Assembly (NCBI GenBank): GCA_963709085.1
Contig: CAVPVB010000007.1
Coordinates: 2,046,001-2,110,000 of the forward strand
DNA from: Rhodovastum sp963709085
Lineage (GTDB): Bacteria > Pseudomonadota > Alphaproteobacteria > Acetobacterales > Acetobacteraceae
DNA: 64,000 nt
Direction of reading: 5' to 3'
In this document: positions 37,022-46,044 of the stretch, in pieces
How the letters are laid out: every line of letters starts with the position of its first letter
How positions within the stretch are numbered: position 1 is the stretch's first letter
Program-made: the position numbers and the translations under genes
The notes under the pieces: model-generated
The model's input: only the letters and a program-made list of their open reading frames with translations
The model's database searches: none
What the model was told of the DNA's origin: nothing

Positions 37022-39543
37022 ATGAGCGCGTCCATTCCAGCCTTGTCCGGTCTCGATGAGATGGTCGATGGCACCGGCCGGCTGCGGTCGCATTGGCGCG
37101 AGCTGCTGGCGGCGTTCACCGGGCTCGGCGAGGGCGGCCTGGCCGAGCGTGCCCGCCGGCTCGACCGGGCCTTCGTGGACGAGGGCATCGCCAGCGTGCT
37201 GCCGGGCTCGGCCGCGCGTCCCTGGAGCTGCGATCCGGTGCCGCTGCCGCTGCCGGCGGGCGAGTTTGCCGCCCTGGAAGCCGGGCTGGCGCAGCGCGCC
37301 CGGCTGCTGGCCCTGTTGCTGGCGGACATCTACGGTTCGCAGGACGTGGCCCGCGAGGGCGAATTGCCGCCGGCCCTGGTGTTCGCCAACCCGGGCTTCC
37401 TGCGCCCGTGCCAGTTCGCCCTGCGGCCGCCGTTGCTGCACAGCTACGCGGCCGACCTGATCCGCGGGCCGGACGGCGCCTGGCGGGTGCTGGCCGATCG
37501 CACGACCGCTGCCGGCGGGGCGGGCTATGCGCGTGAGAACCGGCGCCTGCTGTCGCGGGTGCTGCCGGAGGCGTTCCGGCCGGTGCAGATGCGCCAGCTG
37601 CGGCCGTTCTTCGACATCTGGCAGGATTCGCTGCGCCGGCTCGATCCCAGCGGCCGGCCGAATCCCACCGTGGCATTGCTCACCCCGGGCACCTCGTCGC
37701 CGAATTGGTTCGAGCACATGTTCCTGGCCCGCGAATTGTCGTGCGCGCTGGTCGAGGGCGGCGACCTGACGGTGCGCGGCGGGGTGGTGTTCCTCAAGAC
37801 CCTCAAGGGGCTGCAGCAGGTCGATGTGCTGTTGCGCCGGCTCGACGGGCGGATGATCGACCCGCTGGAACTGCAGGCGGGCAGCCATCTGGGGGTGACC
37901 GGGCTGATCGATGCGCTGCGCCAGGGCAACGTGCGGATCGCCAACGATCCCGGCTCGGGCATGGCCGAGGCGCCGGCGCTGGCCGCCTTCCTGCCGGCCT
38001 TGTGTCGCCGGCTGCTCGGCGAGGAGCTGGCGCTGCCCGGCGTGCCGACGGTCTGGCTGGGCGACGAGGCGGCCCGCGCGGCGTTGTTGCACGACGCGTC
38101 CGGCTGGCGGGTGATGCCGGCGACGGACAGCACGGTGGCCCCGGTGTCGCCGCAGGCGCTGACGGCGGCGGCGCGCGCGGAGCTGATGGCGCGGATCGAG
38201 GCGCGGCCCTGGGAGTGGGCGGCCAGCCGGCTGATACCGCCCTCGGTCGCGCCTTGCCTGGACGGCAAGCACCTCAACCCGCGGCCGGTGGTGCTGCGGA
38301 TGTTCCTGGTGCATGACGGGCGGGCGTGGCGGGCCATGCCGGGCGGGCTCGCGCGGGTCATCGAGGAGGCCGAGTGGCTGACCGGCAACGCGCCGCCGGT
38401 GGGCATATGCAAGGACGTCTGGGTACTGCAGCGAGGACAGCAGCAACCTCGTCGGCCCGCCGGCACTGGCGGTGCCCGCGCTGAAGCTGCGTCGCACCGC
38501 CGGCGACCTGCCGAGCCGGCTGGCCGACAACCTGTTCTGGCTGGGACGCTATGTCGAGCGGCTCGACCGTGCCGCCCGGCTGGGCCGGGCGGCGCTGCAA
38601 CGCCTGGTGCGCCTCAGCACCCTGCTGCCGCATGAGCTGATGGAGTTGCACGTGCTGGCCGCCTGCCTGGCCGAGGCCGGCCTGGTGGCGGCCGAAGGCG
38701 TCGTGGTCACCGGCCGGGGTCCGACCGGCCTGGGCGAGGCGCTGCTGCGCATGGTGCAGGAGGGCGGCAAGCAGGAGGGCGGCAAGGTGGCGCGCATGTT
38801 TGCCGACGTGGCGCGCCTGACCGAAGGCGTGCGCGACCGGCTGACCGGGGAGATGTACGCGACCTTCACCAGCACCCTGCGGGCGGCGCGGGCGGATACC
38901 GCCGCCACCGGGCGCAGCCTGGACGCGCTGGCGCATGGCATGGTCGGCATCAACCGGTTCGCGACCGCGGTGGCGGGGGTCGCGGCCGAGAACATGGTGC
39001 GCGGCGGCGGCTGGCTGTTCCTCGATCTCGGCCGGCGGCTGGAGCGTGGCTGGGCGGTGGCCGGCGAGGTGGCGATCGCGCTCGAGCAGCCGCCGGCCCG
39101 CATCGAGGCCGGGTTGCGTCTGGTGCTGGAGCTGTGCGACTCGGCAATCACTTACCGCAGCCGCTATTTCGACGTGCTGCAGCCCGCGCCGGTGCTCGAT
39201 CTGGTGCTGGCGGACCAGGGCAACCCGCGCGGCCTCGGCTTCCAGCTCGGCGCAGATGCACACGCTGCTCGACGAGCTGGGCAGCGAAGGCGGCGCGCGC
39301 GAATTGCTGGCCGGCACGGCGGCCGGGCTGCTGGCCGAGGCGGAAATGATCGTCGATTCGGTGCTGGCCGCCCCCGACCAGTCGGTGGCTGCCGCCGCCC
39401 TGCCGCCGCGGCTGGAGGCGATGGCCGACGGCGTCGCCGCGCTCTCGGACCGTATTTTCCGCCGCTATTTCGCCCTGCTGCCGGCGGCGCAGACGCTGGG
39501 CTGGTCGGCCGAGGCGGCGCCGGTGCTGAAGGGGGCCGCGTGA
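37022..39543 (+). CDS. Circularly permuted ATP-grasp / alpha-E fusion protein (frame breaks near 38429 and 39249)
   Basis: About 839 residues after removing one extra base at each break. Residues ~1-470 are the circularly permuted ATP-grasp domain (LADIYGSQDVAREGELPPAL, FANPGFLRP, VLADRTTAAGGAGYARENR, VALLTPGTSSPNWFEHMFLA, GLIDALRQGNVRIANDPGSG), predicted to use ATP to join an amine to a carboxylate. After the joint VWVLSEDSSNLVGPPALAVP, the alpha-E domain (~500-839) follows: SRLADNLFWLGRYVERLDRA, a helical domain of unknown function ending in FRRYFALLPAAQTLGW. In many genomes these are separate adjacent genes; here no stop divides them. The end overlaps the second transglutaminase by four bases. 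Confidence 0.9.
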
Positions 39544-40434
39544 GATACCGGGTGCGCCACGTGACCACCTACGCCTATGCCAAGCCAGTGGATCTGGCGA
39601 GCCACATGCTGCATCTGACGCCGCGCGCCCTGTCCTGGCAGGTGGTGCGGTCGGCCTCGCTGCAGGCGACGCCCATGCCGTCGCGGGTCAACGGGTCAGA
39701 GGACCATTTCGGCAATCACACGACCTTGATGTTCCTGGACCTGCCGCACAAGAGTTTCGAAGTGATCGTAGAAGCCGAGGTCGACGTCGATTTCCCGCCG
39801 CCGCCGCCGGCCGCCGCCACCCCGCCCTGGGAGCAGGTGGTGGCGGGGCTGCAGGCCGGCGCGCGCGGCGTCTCCTGGCAGGCCGCCGAATTCACCTTCG
39901 ACAGCCCGCTGGCGCCGGCCGACCGCACCGCCGGGGTGTATGCGCGGCAGAGCTTCCCGCCCGGCCGGCCGGTGCTGGCCGGGCTGCTGGACCTGAATGC
40001 GCGCATCCGGCGCGACTTCGCCTTCCGCACCGACGTGACCACCATCGTCACCCCGGTGGCGCGGGTGCTGGCGCAGCGCGCCGGCGTCTGCCAGGACTTC
40101 ACCCATGTCATGGTCGCCGGCCTGCGGGCGCTCGGGCTGCCGGCGCGCTACGTGTCCGGCTATCTGCGCACCCGCCCGCCGCCCGGGCAGACGGCACGGC
40201 GCGGCGCCGACCAGTCGCATGCCTGGGTGGGCGCCTGGCTGGGGCCCGAGCATGGCTGGATCGACCTCGACCCGACCAACAATCTGGTGGTGCGCGATGA
40301 ACATGTCGTGCTTGGCCTGGGGGCGCGATTACGGCGACATCAGTCCGGTGCGCGGCGTTATCCTCGGCGGCGGCGAGCACACGGTGAAGGTGGCGGTCGA
40401 TCTGGAGCCGGTGGTGGCGGGCCAGACGATTTAG
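39540..40434 (+). CDS. Transglutaminase family protein (frame break near 40313)
   Basis: About 297 residues, starting at GTG 39540 inside the end of the preceding gene (VRYRVRHVTTYAYAKPVDLA). The full triad is visible: Cys in GVCQDFTHVMVAGLRALGLP, His in SHAWVGAWLGPEHGW and Asp in DLDPTNNLVV. Removing one extra base near 40313 gives LAWGRDYGDISPVRGVILGG and a stop at 40434. The conserved C-terminal WGRDYxDxxPxRGV block identifies the subfamily that accompanies alpha-E and ATP-grasp genes. It may act as a peptidase or amide-bond-remodelling enzyme on the product of the ligase pair. Confidence 0.92.
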
Positions 40435-40519
40435 GCCGCCCTGAGCGGGTGTGGCCCGGGTTGGGGATCGCGCCGCCTTCCTGTATTGTTGCGGGCGTGA
40501 CCCAGGAGGGCACCTGCAA

Positions 40520-40979
40520 ATGAGTTACGTGGACAGAGTTCTTCTACCTGGCGAGCATGTGACGGCGCGCGCGAACATCCACTGGGTGATCTACCTGACG
40601 GGCCTTCTCGTCCTGGGCGTTGCCGCCATTGTCTACATCGCCGCATTGGCGGAGCCGCTCTTCGCGCCGGCGATGAATATCGTCGCGCTGGTGATGGTGC
40701 TGTTCGCCTCGATCCTGATCGTGAGTGCCTGGGTCTATAAATACGGCACCGAAATCGCGGTTACCAATCATCGCGCGATCTACAAATCCGGGATCATCAG
40801 CCGCCGTACGGTGGAAATGAACCTGGACCAGATCGAAATCCGTCGAGGTGCACCAGTCCATTCTCGGTCGCGTGCTGGGCTATGGCGATATCGCCGTGCA
40901 CGGCACCGGCGAAGGCATCGAGAATATCAGCATGGTTTCCGATCCGCTGACGGTGCGGAGCGCTATTACGGCGCGGTAG
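40520..40979 (+). CDS. Bacterial PH-domain membrane protein (frame break near 40837)
   Basis: About 152 residues. A short N-terminus (MSYVDRVLLPGEHVTARANI) precedes two membrane helices (VIYLTGLLVLGVAAIVYIAA and NIVALVMVLFASILIVSAWV). A bPH_2 domain follows (EIAVTNHRAIYKSGIISRRT, then SVEVHQSILGRVLGYGDIAV after one extra base near 40837 is removed). The role of these YdbT-like proteins is poorly known. AGGAGGG precedes the ATG. It follows the transglutaminase cluster by 85 bases, so co-transcription is possible. Confidence 0.85.
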
Positions 40980-41015
40980 TAAGGAAGGCCGGGGCAGAGC
41001 CCCATAGGCGCGAAC

Positions 41016-42173
41016 CTAAGCGGCTCTGAGGCTATCGGCCTGGACCGTTCGTTTTCGTTTGCCTTCGGTCAGACAGGCTTGGAGTTTGGCGATCTGGCAT
41101 CGGCCGCGCGGCCGGCGAACGGACAGGATGGCCTTGATGAGGATGCGTCGGGCGAGTTGCCAGAGGCGCCAGGGCGAGGCGGCACGGCGGTTCGCTGATG
41201 GCCGCCTGGCGCCAGGAACGCCGACGATTTGGTCGGCCATCTGGTCGGCCATCTGGTCGGCCATCTGGTCGGTCAGTACGGCGGCATTCAGGTGCGCCAG
41301 CAGCCAGACCCGCGCGAGCCGCGGCTCAGCGGTTGGCAGCTTGTCGATATGCCAGAGCGATTTCAGTCGCTTGAAGGCGAGTTCGATTTGCCGGCGCGTG
41401 CGGTACAAAGCCACCACGGTGGCAGCGGGGACGGTGTCCGGCAGCGCGGTTAGCAGCATCAGGTAGCCGGCCGCCAAGGTGGTCTGGGGCGTGATCCTGT
41501 GGTCGCTGCGAGCCGCGCGGCGTGCGACCCGCTGGCGCTGCTTTGCCACCTTCTCGTCGGGGATCTGCGCGATCACGAAGCGCAGCGGCTGGGCAAGGCC
41601 GTGCACGCGCACCCGGCGTTCGATCGGCCGGTCGTTCACCGGCAGGTCGGCTGGCGGATCGAACGGCTGGCCGTCCAGGGTGCGCAGGCGCAAGGCGCGC
41701 CAGCCGATCCGGCTGATGAAGGTGCCGCCGGCTGCAAGCGTTGCCTTGAAGTCGCTCACCCGCGCGTAGCCGCGGTCGGTGGTCAGCATCTCGCCCAGGC
41801 CGCGGATCATGGTCCCGTCAATCAGGCGCATTGCACATGCCGGCGTGGCACCGCTGCCTTCGCGGCGCGTCTGCAGCAGCAACTGCCCCAGCAGAAACTC
41901 CAGCCAATCCGCCATTTTGCGCAGGCGGCCGAGTACCGCCTTGTCGCTCAACGTTGCGAGCCCGACATCGGCCGCCACCCCCGCCACGCCGCGCAGCGAC
42001 AGACCGCCGGGGCCATACATCAGCGCCAGCCGCAACAGCCCAGCGCCGTCACGCAGCTTGCCGACACGCTGCAGCGCCCCGAACCGGCGCGCACTCAAAT
42101 CAAGATCGGCAAACCGGCTCAGCCACGCCAAAACCGGAGGCCAGCGTCCTTGCAGAAGAAATGTTTGTCCCAT
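41016..42173 (-). CDS. IS4-family DDE transposase
   Basis: 385 residues with no frame break. The catalytic residues are in AMRLIDGTMIRG (Asp), TTDRGYARVSDFKATLAAGG (second Asp region) and YRTRRQIELAFKRLKSLWH, the Y-R-E-K signature that defines IS4. The stop codon falls inside the left terminal repeat. Near the C-terminus a 12-base repeat encodes DQMADQMADQMADQI, an expansion not typical of the family. Intact frame and ends suggest the element is functional. Confidence 0.9.
   Translation of the reverse strand: MGQTFLLQGRWPPVLAWLSRFADLDLSARRFGALQRVGKLRDGAGLLRLALMYGPGGLSLRGVAGVAADVGLATLSDKAVLGRLRKMADWLEFLLGQLLLQTRREGSGATPACAMRLIDGTMIRGLGEMLTTDRGYARVSDFKATLAAGGTFISRIGWRALRLRTLDGQPFDPPADLPVNDRPIERRVRVHGLAQPLRFVIAQIPDEKVAKQRQRVARRAARSDHRITPQTTLAAGYLMLLTALPDTVPAATVVALYRTRRQIELAFKRLKSLWHIDKLPTAEPRLARVWLLAHLNAAVLTDQMADQMADQMADQIVGVPGARRPSANRRAASPWRLWQLARRILIKAILSVRRPRGRCQIAKLQACLTEGKRKRTVQADSLRAA
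41229..41276. repeat. Four tandem 12-bp units inside the IS4 transposase
   Basis: The unit CTGGTCGGCCAT is repeated at 41229, 41241, 41253 and 41265, with the first and last units slightly changed. It is in frame and adds copies of DQMA to the protein, a replication-slippage expansion and not a CRISPR array. Confidence 0.85.
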
Positions 42174-42251
42174 CCCTTCCCAAAATCACGGCCCCGCCCG
42201 CCGCTCCAAGCGCTTAGATTCGCGCCTATGGGGCGAAGCCCCAGCCTTTCT

Positions 42252-43262
42252 TCACTCCTTTGTAGTCCCCAGCCCGCCGAACCGGTCGCGCCAGGACGCC
42301 AGTGCGCCGGGGTAGGGCAGGGCGGTCGCCTCGTACACGCCGCGTGCGATCGCCCGGGCCAGGGCGATCGTCGCCGCATGGCCAAGCTCGGTCAGGTCGA
42401 TGTCGTTGGCCAGGGGACGGCGGCCGGTGGAGGCGGCGAACACGGTGTCGCCGTCCATCGGGGCGTGCGCCGGCAGGATCGCGCGTGCCAGGCCGTCATT
42501 GGCCATGATGGCCAATCGCTTGGCCTGTGGCTTGGTCAGCGCGGCGTCGGTGGCGACCAGGGCGATGGTGGTGGCGGTGCCCGGGCCGCCCTTCAGCCGC
42601 GGCGTCAGCGCCCCTGCCGGCATCGCCGCCGGCCAGCCGCGCCCGCCGAATTCCGTTCCCTGCTCGAACGGCGCCGCCCAGAACCATGGGCCGTCGCCGA
42701 TGGTCGGCGACCCGACCGCGTTGACCGCCACGATGGCCCCCACATTGTGCCCGGCCCGGGTGACGCAGGACGCCGAGCCCAGCCCGCCCTTCACCGTCGC
42801 CGTGGTCGCCCCCGTGCCGGCGCCCACCGTGCCGAGCGCGAACGCCCCCGGCGCCGCCGCTTCCGATGCCGCAAAGCCGAGGTCGCGATAGGGCGAAAAC
42901 CGCCCCCAATCCTTGTTGCCGCCGTTCAGCAGGTCAAACAGGATGGCGCAGCTTGCCAGCGGGATCAGCGCGCTGCCCAGTTGGAAGCCGCGCCCGGCCG
43001 CGCGCAACGCCGCCTGCGCCCCGCCGGCGGCGTCCAGCCCGAAGGCCGACCCGCCGGACAGGACCACCGCATCGACGCCGGCGACGGACATCTCCGGCTC
43101 CAGCATGCCGGTATCCCGCCCGCCCGGTGCGCCACCGAGTACGCAGACCGACATCGTGGCGGGGCTGTCGAACAGGATCGCGGTGACCCCGGAGCCGAGC
43201 GCCAGGTCGGTCGCATGGCCGACCGTGAGGCCGGGGACGTCGGTGATGAGGTTGAGTGCCAT
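42252..43262 (-). CDS. P1 family peptidase (DmpA/S58 type)
   Basis: 336 residues. The N-terminus LITDVPGLTVGHATDLALGS and the blocks VVLSGGSAFGLDAAGG and GFAASEAAAPGAFALGTVGA match the N-terminal-nucleophile peptidase family of DmpA-type L-aminopeptidase/D-amidases. In these enzymes a precursor self-cleaves before a Ser or Thr near the middle; a candidate is the GTGATTATVKGGLGSASCVT stretch. The start at 43262 is set by family length; a copy of the dispersed repeat begins ~30 bases upstream. Its likely activity on N-terminal residues or D-amides would fit a role in peptide processing near the ATP-grasp cluster, but an insertion sequence lies between them. Confidence 0.88.
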   Translation of the reverse strand: MALNLITDVPGLTVGHATDLALGSGVTAILFDSPATMSVCVLGGAPGGRDTGMLEPEMSVAGVDAVVLSGGSAFGLDAAGGAQAALRAAGRGFQLGSALIPLASCAILFDLLNGGNKDWGRFSPYRDLGFAASEAAAPGAFALGTVGAGTGATTATVKGGLGSASCVTRAGHNVGAIVAVNAVGSPTIGDGPWFWAAPFEQGTEFGGRGWPAAMPAGALTPRLKGGPGTATTIALVATDAALTKPQAKRLAIMANDGLARAILPAHAPMDGDTVFAASTGRRPLANDIDLTELGHAATIALARAIARGVYEATALPYPGALASWRDRFGGLGTTKE

Positions 43263-43291
43263 GGCAAAACCAATTTTACGACGGGAGAAGT

Positions 43292-43368
43292 GAAGGAGGG
43301 GAAGGCCAGGGGCGCTGCCCCTGGACCCGGCCAAGGGGCAGTGGCCCCTTGGAACCCATTCCGTTAAG
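43292..43368. repeat. Dispersed palindromic repeat between divergent genes
   Basis: It contains the head GAAGGCC, the hairpins CCAGGGGCGCTGCCCCTGG and CCAAGGGGCAGTGGCCCCTTGG, and the tail CCCATTCCGTTAAG. It fills most of the gap between the divergent peptidase (ATG 43262) and the metallo-hydrolase gene (ATG 43395). Confidence 0.85.
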
Positions 43369-43394
43369 AGGGCTGTGGGAAGAGGGGAGCACGC

Positions 43395-44213
43395 ATGGCC
43401 TTCCTGACCGAGCCCGAACCGGCGCGCGATGTGTTGATCCCGGCGGCGCCGGGGATTGGCCGGATCGTGGCCGCCAACCCGGGGCCAATGACCTATCATG
43501 GCACCAACACTTATGTGATCGAAGGCCCGGATGGTGCCACCGTGCTCGACCCCGGTCCCGATGATCACGCGCATGTGCAGGCCATCCTGCGCGCGACCGG
43601 GGGACGGGTGGCGCGTATCCTGCTCAGCCACACCCATCGCGACCATCTCGGCGCCCTGCCGGCCTTGCGCGCCGCCACCGGCGCCCCGGCCTACGGGTTC
43701 CGGCAGAGCCAGGAGCCGGGCTTTAATGCCGATATCAGGCTGGACGACGGCGACACGGTGGCGGGCTGGACGGCGCTGCACACCCCCGGCCATGCCGCCG
43801 ACCATCTGTGCTTCGCGCGGGGCGATGGGGTGATCCTGACCGCCGACCACGTGATGACCTGGTCGACCAGCGTGATCAGCCCGCCGACGGGCGACATGGG
43901 CGCCTATTTCACCCAGCTTCGCCGCCTGCTGGCGCGCGATGACCGGCTGCTGCTGCCGGGCCACGGGCCGCCTTTGGCCGATCCGGGCCGCTATCTGCGG
44001 TTTCTGCTGGACCATCGCGAGCAGCGCGAGGCAGCGGTGCTGGCGGCCATCGCGGCCGAACCGCGCACCCCGGCCGCGCTGGTCGATATTCTCTATGCCG
44101 CCATCAACCCGCACCTGCGCGCCGCCGCCGAGCGCAACGTGCTGGCGCATTTGCTGAAGCTGCAGGACGAGGGACGCGCCGAGACGCGGGATCAATCCTG
44201 GCGCGTCGCCTGA
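43395..44213 (+). CDS. Metallo-beta-lactamase-fold hydrolase
   Basis: 272 residues. The zinc-binding signature is SHTHRDHLGALP (HxHxDH), with further ligands in HTPGHAADHLCF, LTADHVMTW and LPGHGPPLADP. The order and the C-terminal winged-helix-like end (PRTPAALVDILYAAINPHLR) match the LACTB2-like subgroup, which includes endoribonucleases and thioester hydrolases. The substrate cannot be assigned. AGAGGGGAG precedes the ATG. It starts a three-gene run with the PhzF-like and modD genes, spaced by 22 and 7 bases. Confidence 0.88.
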   Translation: MAFLTEPEPARDVLIPAAPGIGRIVAANPGPMTYHGTNTYVIEGPDGATVLDPGPDDHAHVQAILRATGGRVARILLSHTHRDHLGALPALRAATGAPAYGFRQSQEPGFNADIRLDDGDTVAGWTALHTPGHAADHLCFARGDGVILTADHVMTWSTSVISPPTGDMGAYFTQLRRLLARDDRLLLPGHGPPLADPGRYLRFLLDHREQREAAVLAAIAAEPRTPAALVDILYAAINPHLRAAAERNVLAHLLKLQDEGRAETRDQSWRVA

Positions 44214-44235
44214 CCCAGACCGGAAGGAAACTGCA

Positions 44236-45144
44236 ATGCCATCCCATGAGTTCGTGACGGTGAACGTGTTCACCGATATCCGTTTCGGCGGCAATCCGCT
44301 GGCCGTGTTCCCCGCTGCCGCCGGCCTGACCGACGCGCAGATGCAGACCCTGGCGCGCGAGTTCAACTACTCCGAGACCACTTTCGTGCTGCCGCCGACC
44401 GACCCCCGCCACACCGCCCGCGTGCGCATCTTTACCCCGGCCGGCGAGATCCCGTTTGCCGGCCACCCCAACGTGGGCACCGGCTACGTGCTGGCCACCC
44501 GCGCCGCCAGTCCCCCCGAGCATTTTACGTTTGAGGAGGATGCCGGGCTGGTGCGGGTGCACATTCTCCGGGGTGCCGATGGCAGCCCGAACGGCGCGCG
44601 CGTCTCGGCCCCCCATGCGCTGTCGATCGGCGTTGCCGTGCCAACCGCAACGGTGGCCGAATGCGCCTCGCTCGAACCGGAGGACATCGCCACCACGGCG
44701 CATGAGCCGCTGGTGGCCTCGGTCGGCCTGCCCTTCGTCATTGCCGAGGTGGCGAGCGTTGCCGCGCTGTCGCGCGCGATCCCGGACGTGACGGCGTTCC
44801 GCCGCGCCGTGCACGGCATCGACGAGCTGGCCGGAAGCTGCAACCTGCTCCTTTATGCCCGGGTCGATGGCGACGCCACCCGGCTGCGCGTCCGCATGTT
44901 CGCGCCGCTGGCCGGCGTGGTGGAGGACCCGGCGACCGGCAGCGCCAGTGCTGCCCTGGCGGCGCTGCTGACCTCGCTGGCGCCGGGCGACACGGTGGAC
45001 CTCGCTTATGACATCACCCAGGGCGTGGAGATCGGCCGCCCGAGCCGCCTGTATGCCACCGCGCGCAAGGATGCGGAGGGACCTGTGCTGGCCTCGGTTG
45101 CCGGCAGTTGCGTGGGGGTGATGCACGGGCGGGTGGAGGTGTAG
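44236..45144 (+). CDS. PhzF family isomerase/epimerase-like protein
   Basis: 302 residues of the PhzF/diaminopimelate-epimerase fold: FVTVNVFTDIRFGGNPLAVF, the glutamate segment EFNYSETTFVLPP (PhzF catalytic Glu), FTPAGEIPFAGHPNVGTGYV and MFAPLAGVVEDPATGSASAA. Founding members act in phenazine synthesis, but most homologues, including this one, have no known substrate and no phenazine genes are nearby. GGAAGG precedes the ATG. Confidence 0.9.
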   Translation: MPSHEFVTVNVFTDIRFGGNPLAVFPAAAGLTDAQMQTLAREFNYSETTFVLPPTDPRHTARVRIFTPAGEIPFAGHPNVGTGYVLATRAASPPEHFTFEEDAGLVRVHILRGADGSPNGARVSAPHALSIGVAVPTATVAECASLEPEDIATTAHEPLVASVGLPFVIAEVASVAALSRAIPDVTAFRRAVHGIDELAGSCNLLLYARVDGDATRLRVRMFAPLAGVVEDPATGSASAALAALLTSLAPGDTVDLAYDITQGVEIGRPSRLYATARKDAEGPVLASVAGSCVGVMHGRVEV

Positions 45145-45151
45145 CCGGGAA

Positions 45152-46028
45152 ATGCTCAATTCGCCGGTGCCGCTCGTTCTCGTGCCGGAGGCCGATATTG
45201 ACCGCCTGATCGCGGAAGATGTCGGCTTCGGCGATCTCACGACCACCGCGCTGGGCATCGGCGACGCGGCGGCGGTGATCGGTTTCGCCGCCCGTCATAA
45301 GCTGGTCGCCTGCGCGACCGAGGAAGCGGCGCGAGTGTTCGTCCGCCTCGGTGCCCAGGCGCGCGTGTTGGTGCCGAGCGGCACCCAGGCCGAGCCGGGG
45401 ACCCAACTGCTGGAGGCAACCGGGCCGGCGGCTTCGCTGCATGCCGGGTGGAAGGTGGCGCAGAGTTCTGGTCGAATGGGCCTCGGGCATCGCCAGCGCG
45501 GTGCACGACATCAAGCTGGCGGCGCAGGCGGTGAACCCGAAGGTGACCATCGCCTGCACGCGCAAGGCCGCGCCGCTCAGCCGGGCGCTGTCGATCAAGG
45601 CGGTGCTGGCGGGCGGCGGGGTGATGCACCGCACCGGCCTGTCCGACACGGTGCTGCTGTTCCCCGAGCACCGCGCCTTCCTGCCCGATCTCGACGCCGC
45701 CGCCCTGGTCGCCCGGCTGCGCGCGGCGACGCCGGAGCGCAAGCTGGTGGTCGAGGTGACCGATGCCGACAGCGCCCGCCGCTTCGCCGCGGCGGGGGTG
45801 GACGTGCTGCAGCTAGAGAAATTCACCCCGGACGCGGTGGCGGAACTGGCGGCATCGCTCGCCAGCCTGCCGCAGCGCCCGGTGCTGGCGGCGGCGGGCG
45901 GCGTCAATGCCGCCAATGCCTGGGCTTATGCCGAAGCGGGCGCGGACGTGCTGGTGACTTCCGCGCCCTATGCCGCCCCGCCGCGCGATGTGCAGGTGCG
46001 GCTCGGTCCGGCACCACCCGCCTCCTGA
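45152..46028 (+). CDS. modD: ModD, quinolinate phosphoribosyltransferase-like protein (frame break near 45464)
   Basis: About 291 residues after removing one extra base near 45464, which joins HAGWKVAQ to VLVEWASGIASAVHDIKLAA. The NadC fold is evident (LIAEDVGFGDLTTTALGI, IACTRKAAPLSR, FTPDAVAELAASLA). The signature SIKAVLAGGGVMHRTGLSDT and VLLFPEHRAFL is that of ModD, a NadC paralogue usually found with molybdate transport genes, not NadC proper. The ModD reaction is not well established. It starts 7 bases after the phzF-like gene. It joins DUF2478, fdhD and moeA as scattered Mo-associated genes. Confidence 0.82.
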
Positions 46029-46044
46029 TCTGGCGCCTGTGGCG

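Larger units (their letters stand above)
41004..42229 (-). mobile_element. Complete IS4-family insertion sequence (1226 bp)
   Basis: The terminal repeats are ataggcgcgaacctaagcg (41004-41022) and its complement at 42211-42229, matching at 18 of 19 positions. The flanks GGGGCAGAGCCCC (40991-41003) and GGGGCGAAGCCCC (42230-42242) are 13-base near-repeats with two mismatches. They could be a diverged target duplication or the two sides of a palindromic target. The preceding AAGGAAGGCC shows that the element landed in a copy of the dispersed repeat. Confidence 0.85.

Noticed and set aside
41229..41276. CRISPR-like repeats
   Set aside because: The 12-base units have no spacers, are contiguous, and encode part of a transposase. 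No cas genes are present.
45152..46028. NadC (quinolinate phosphoribosyltransferase)
   Set aside because: The SIKAVLAGGG ... LLFPEHR signature and the lack of nadA/nadB neighbours fit the ModD paralogue better.
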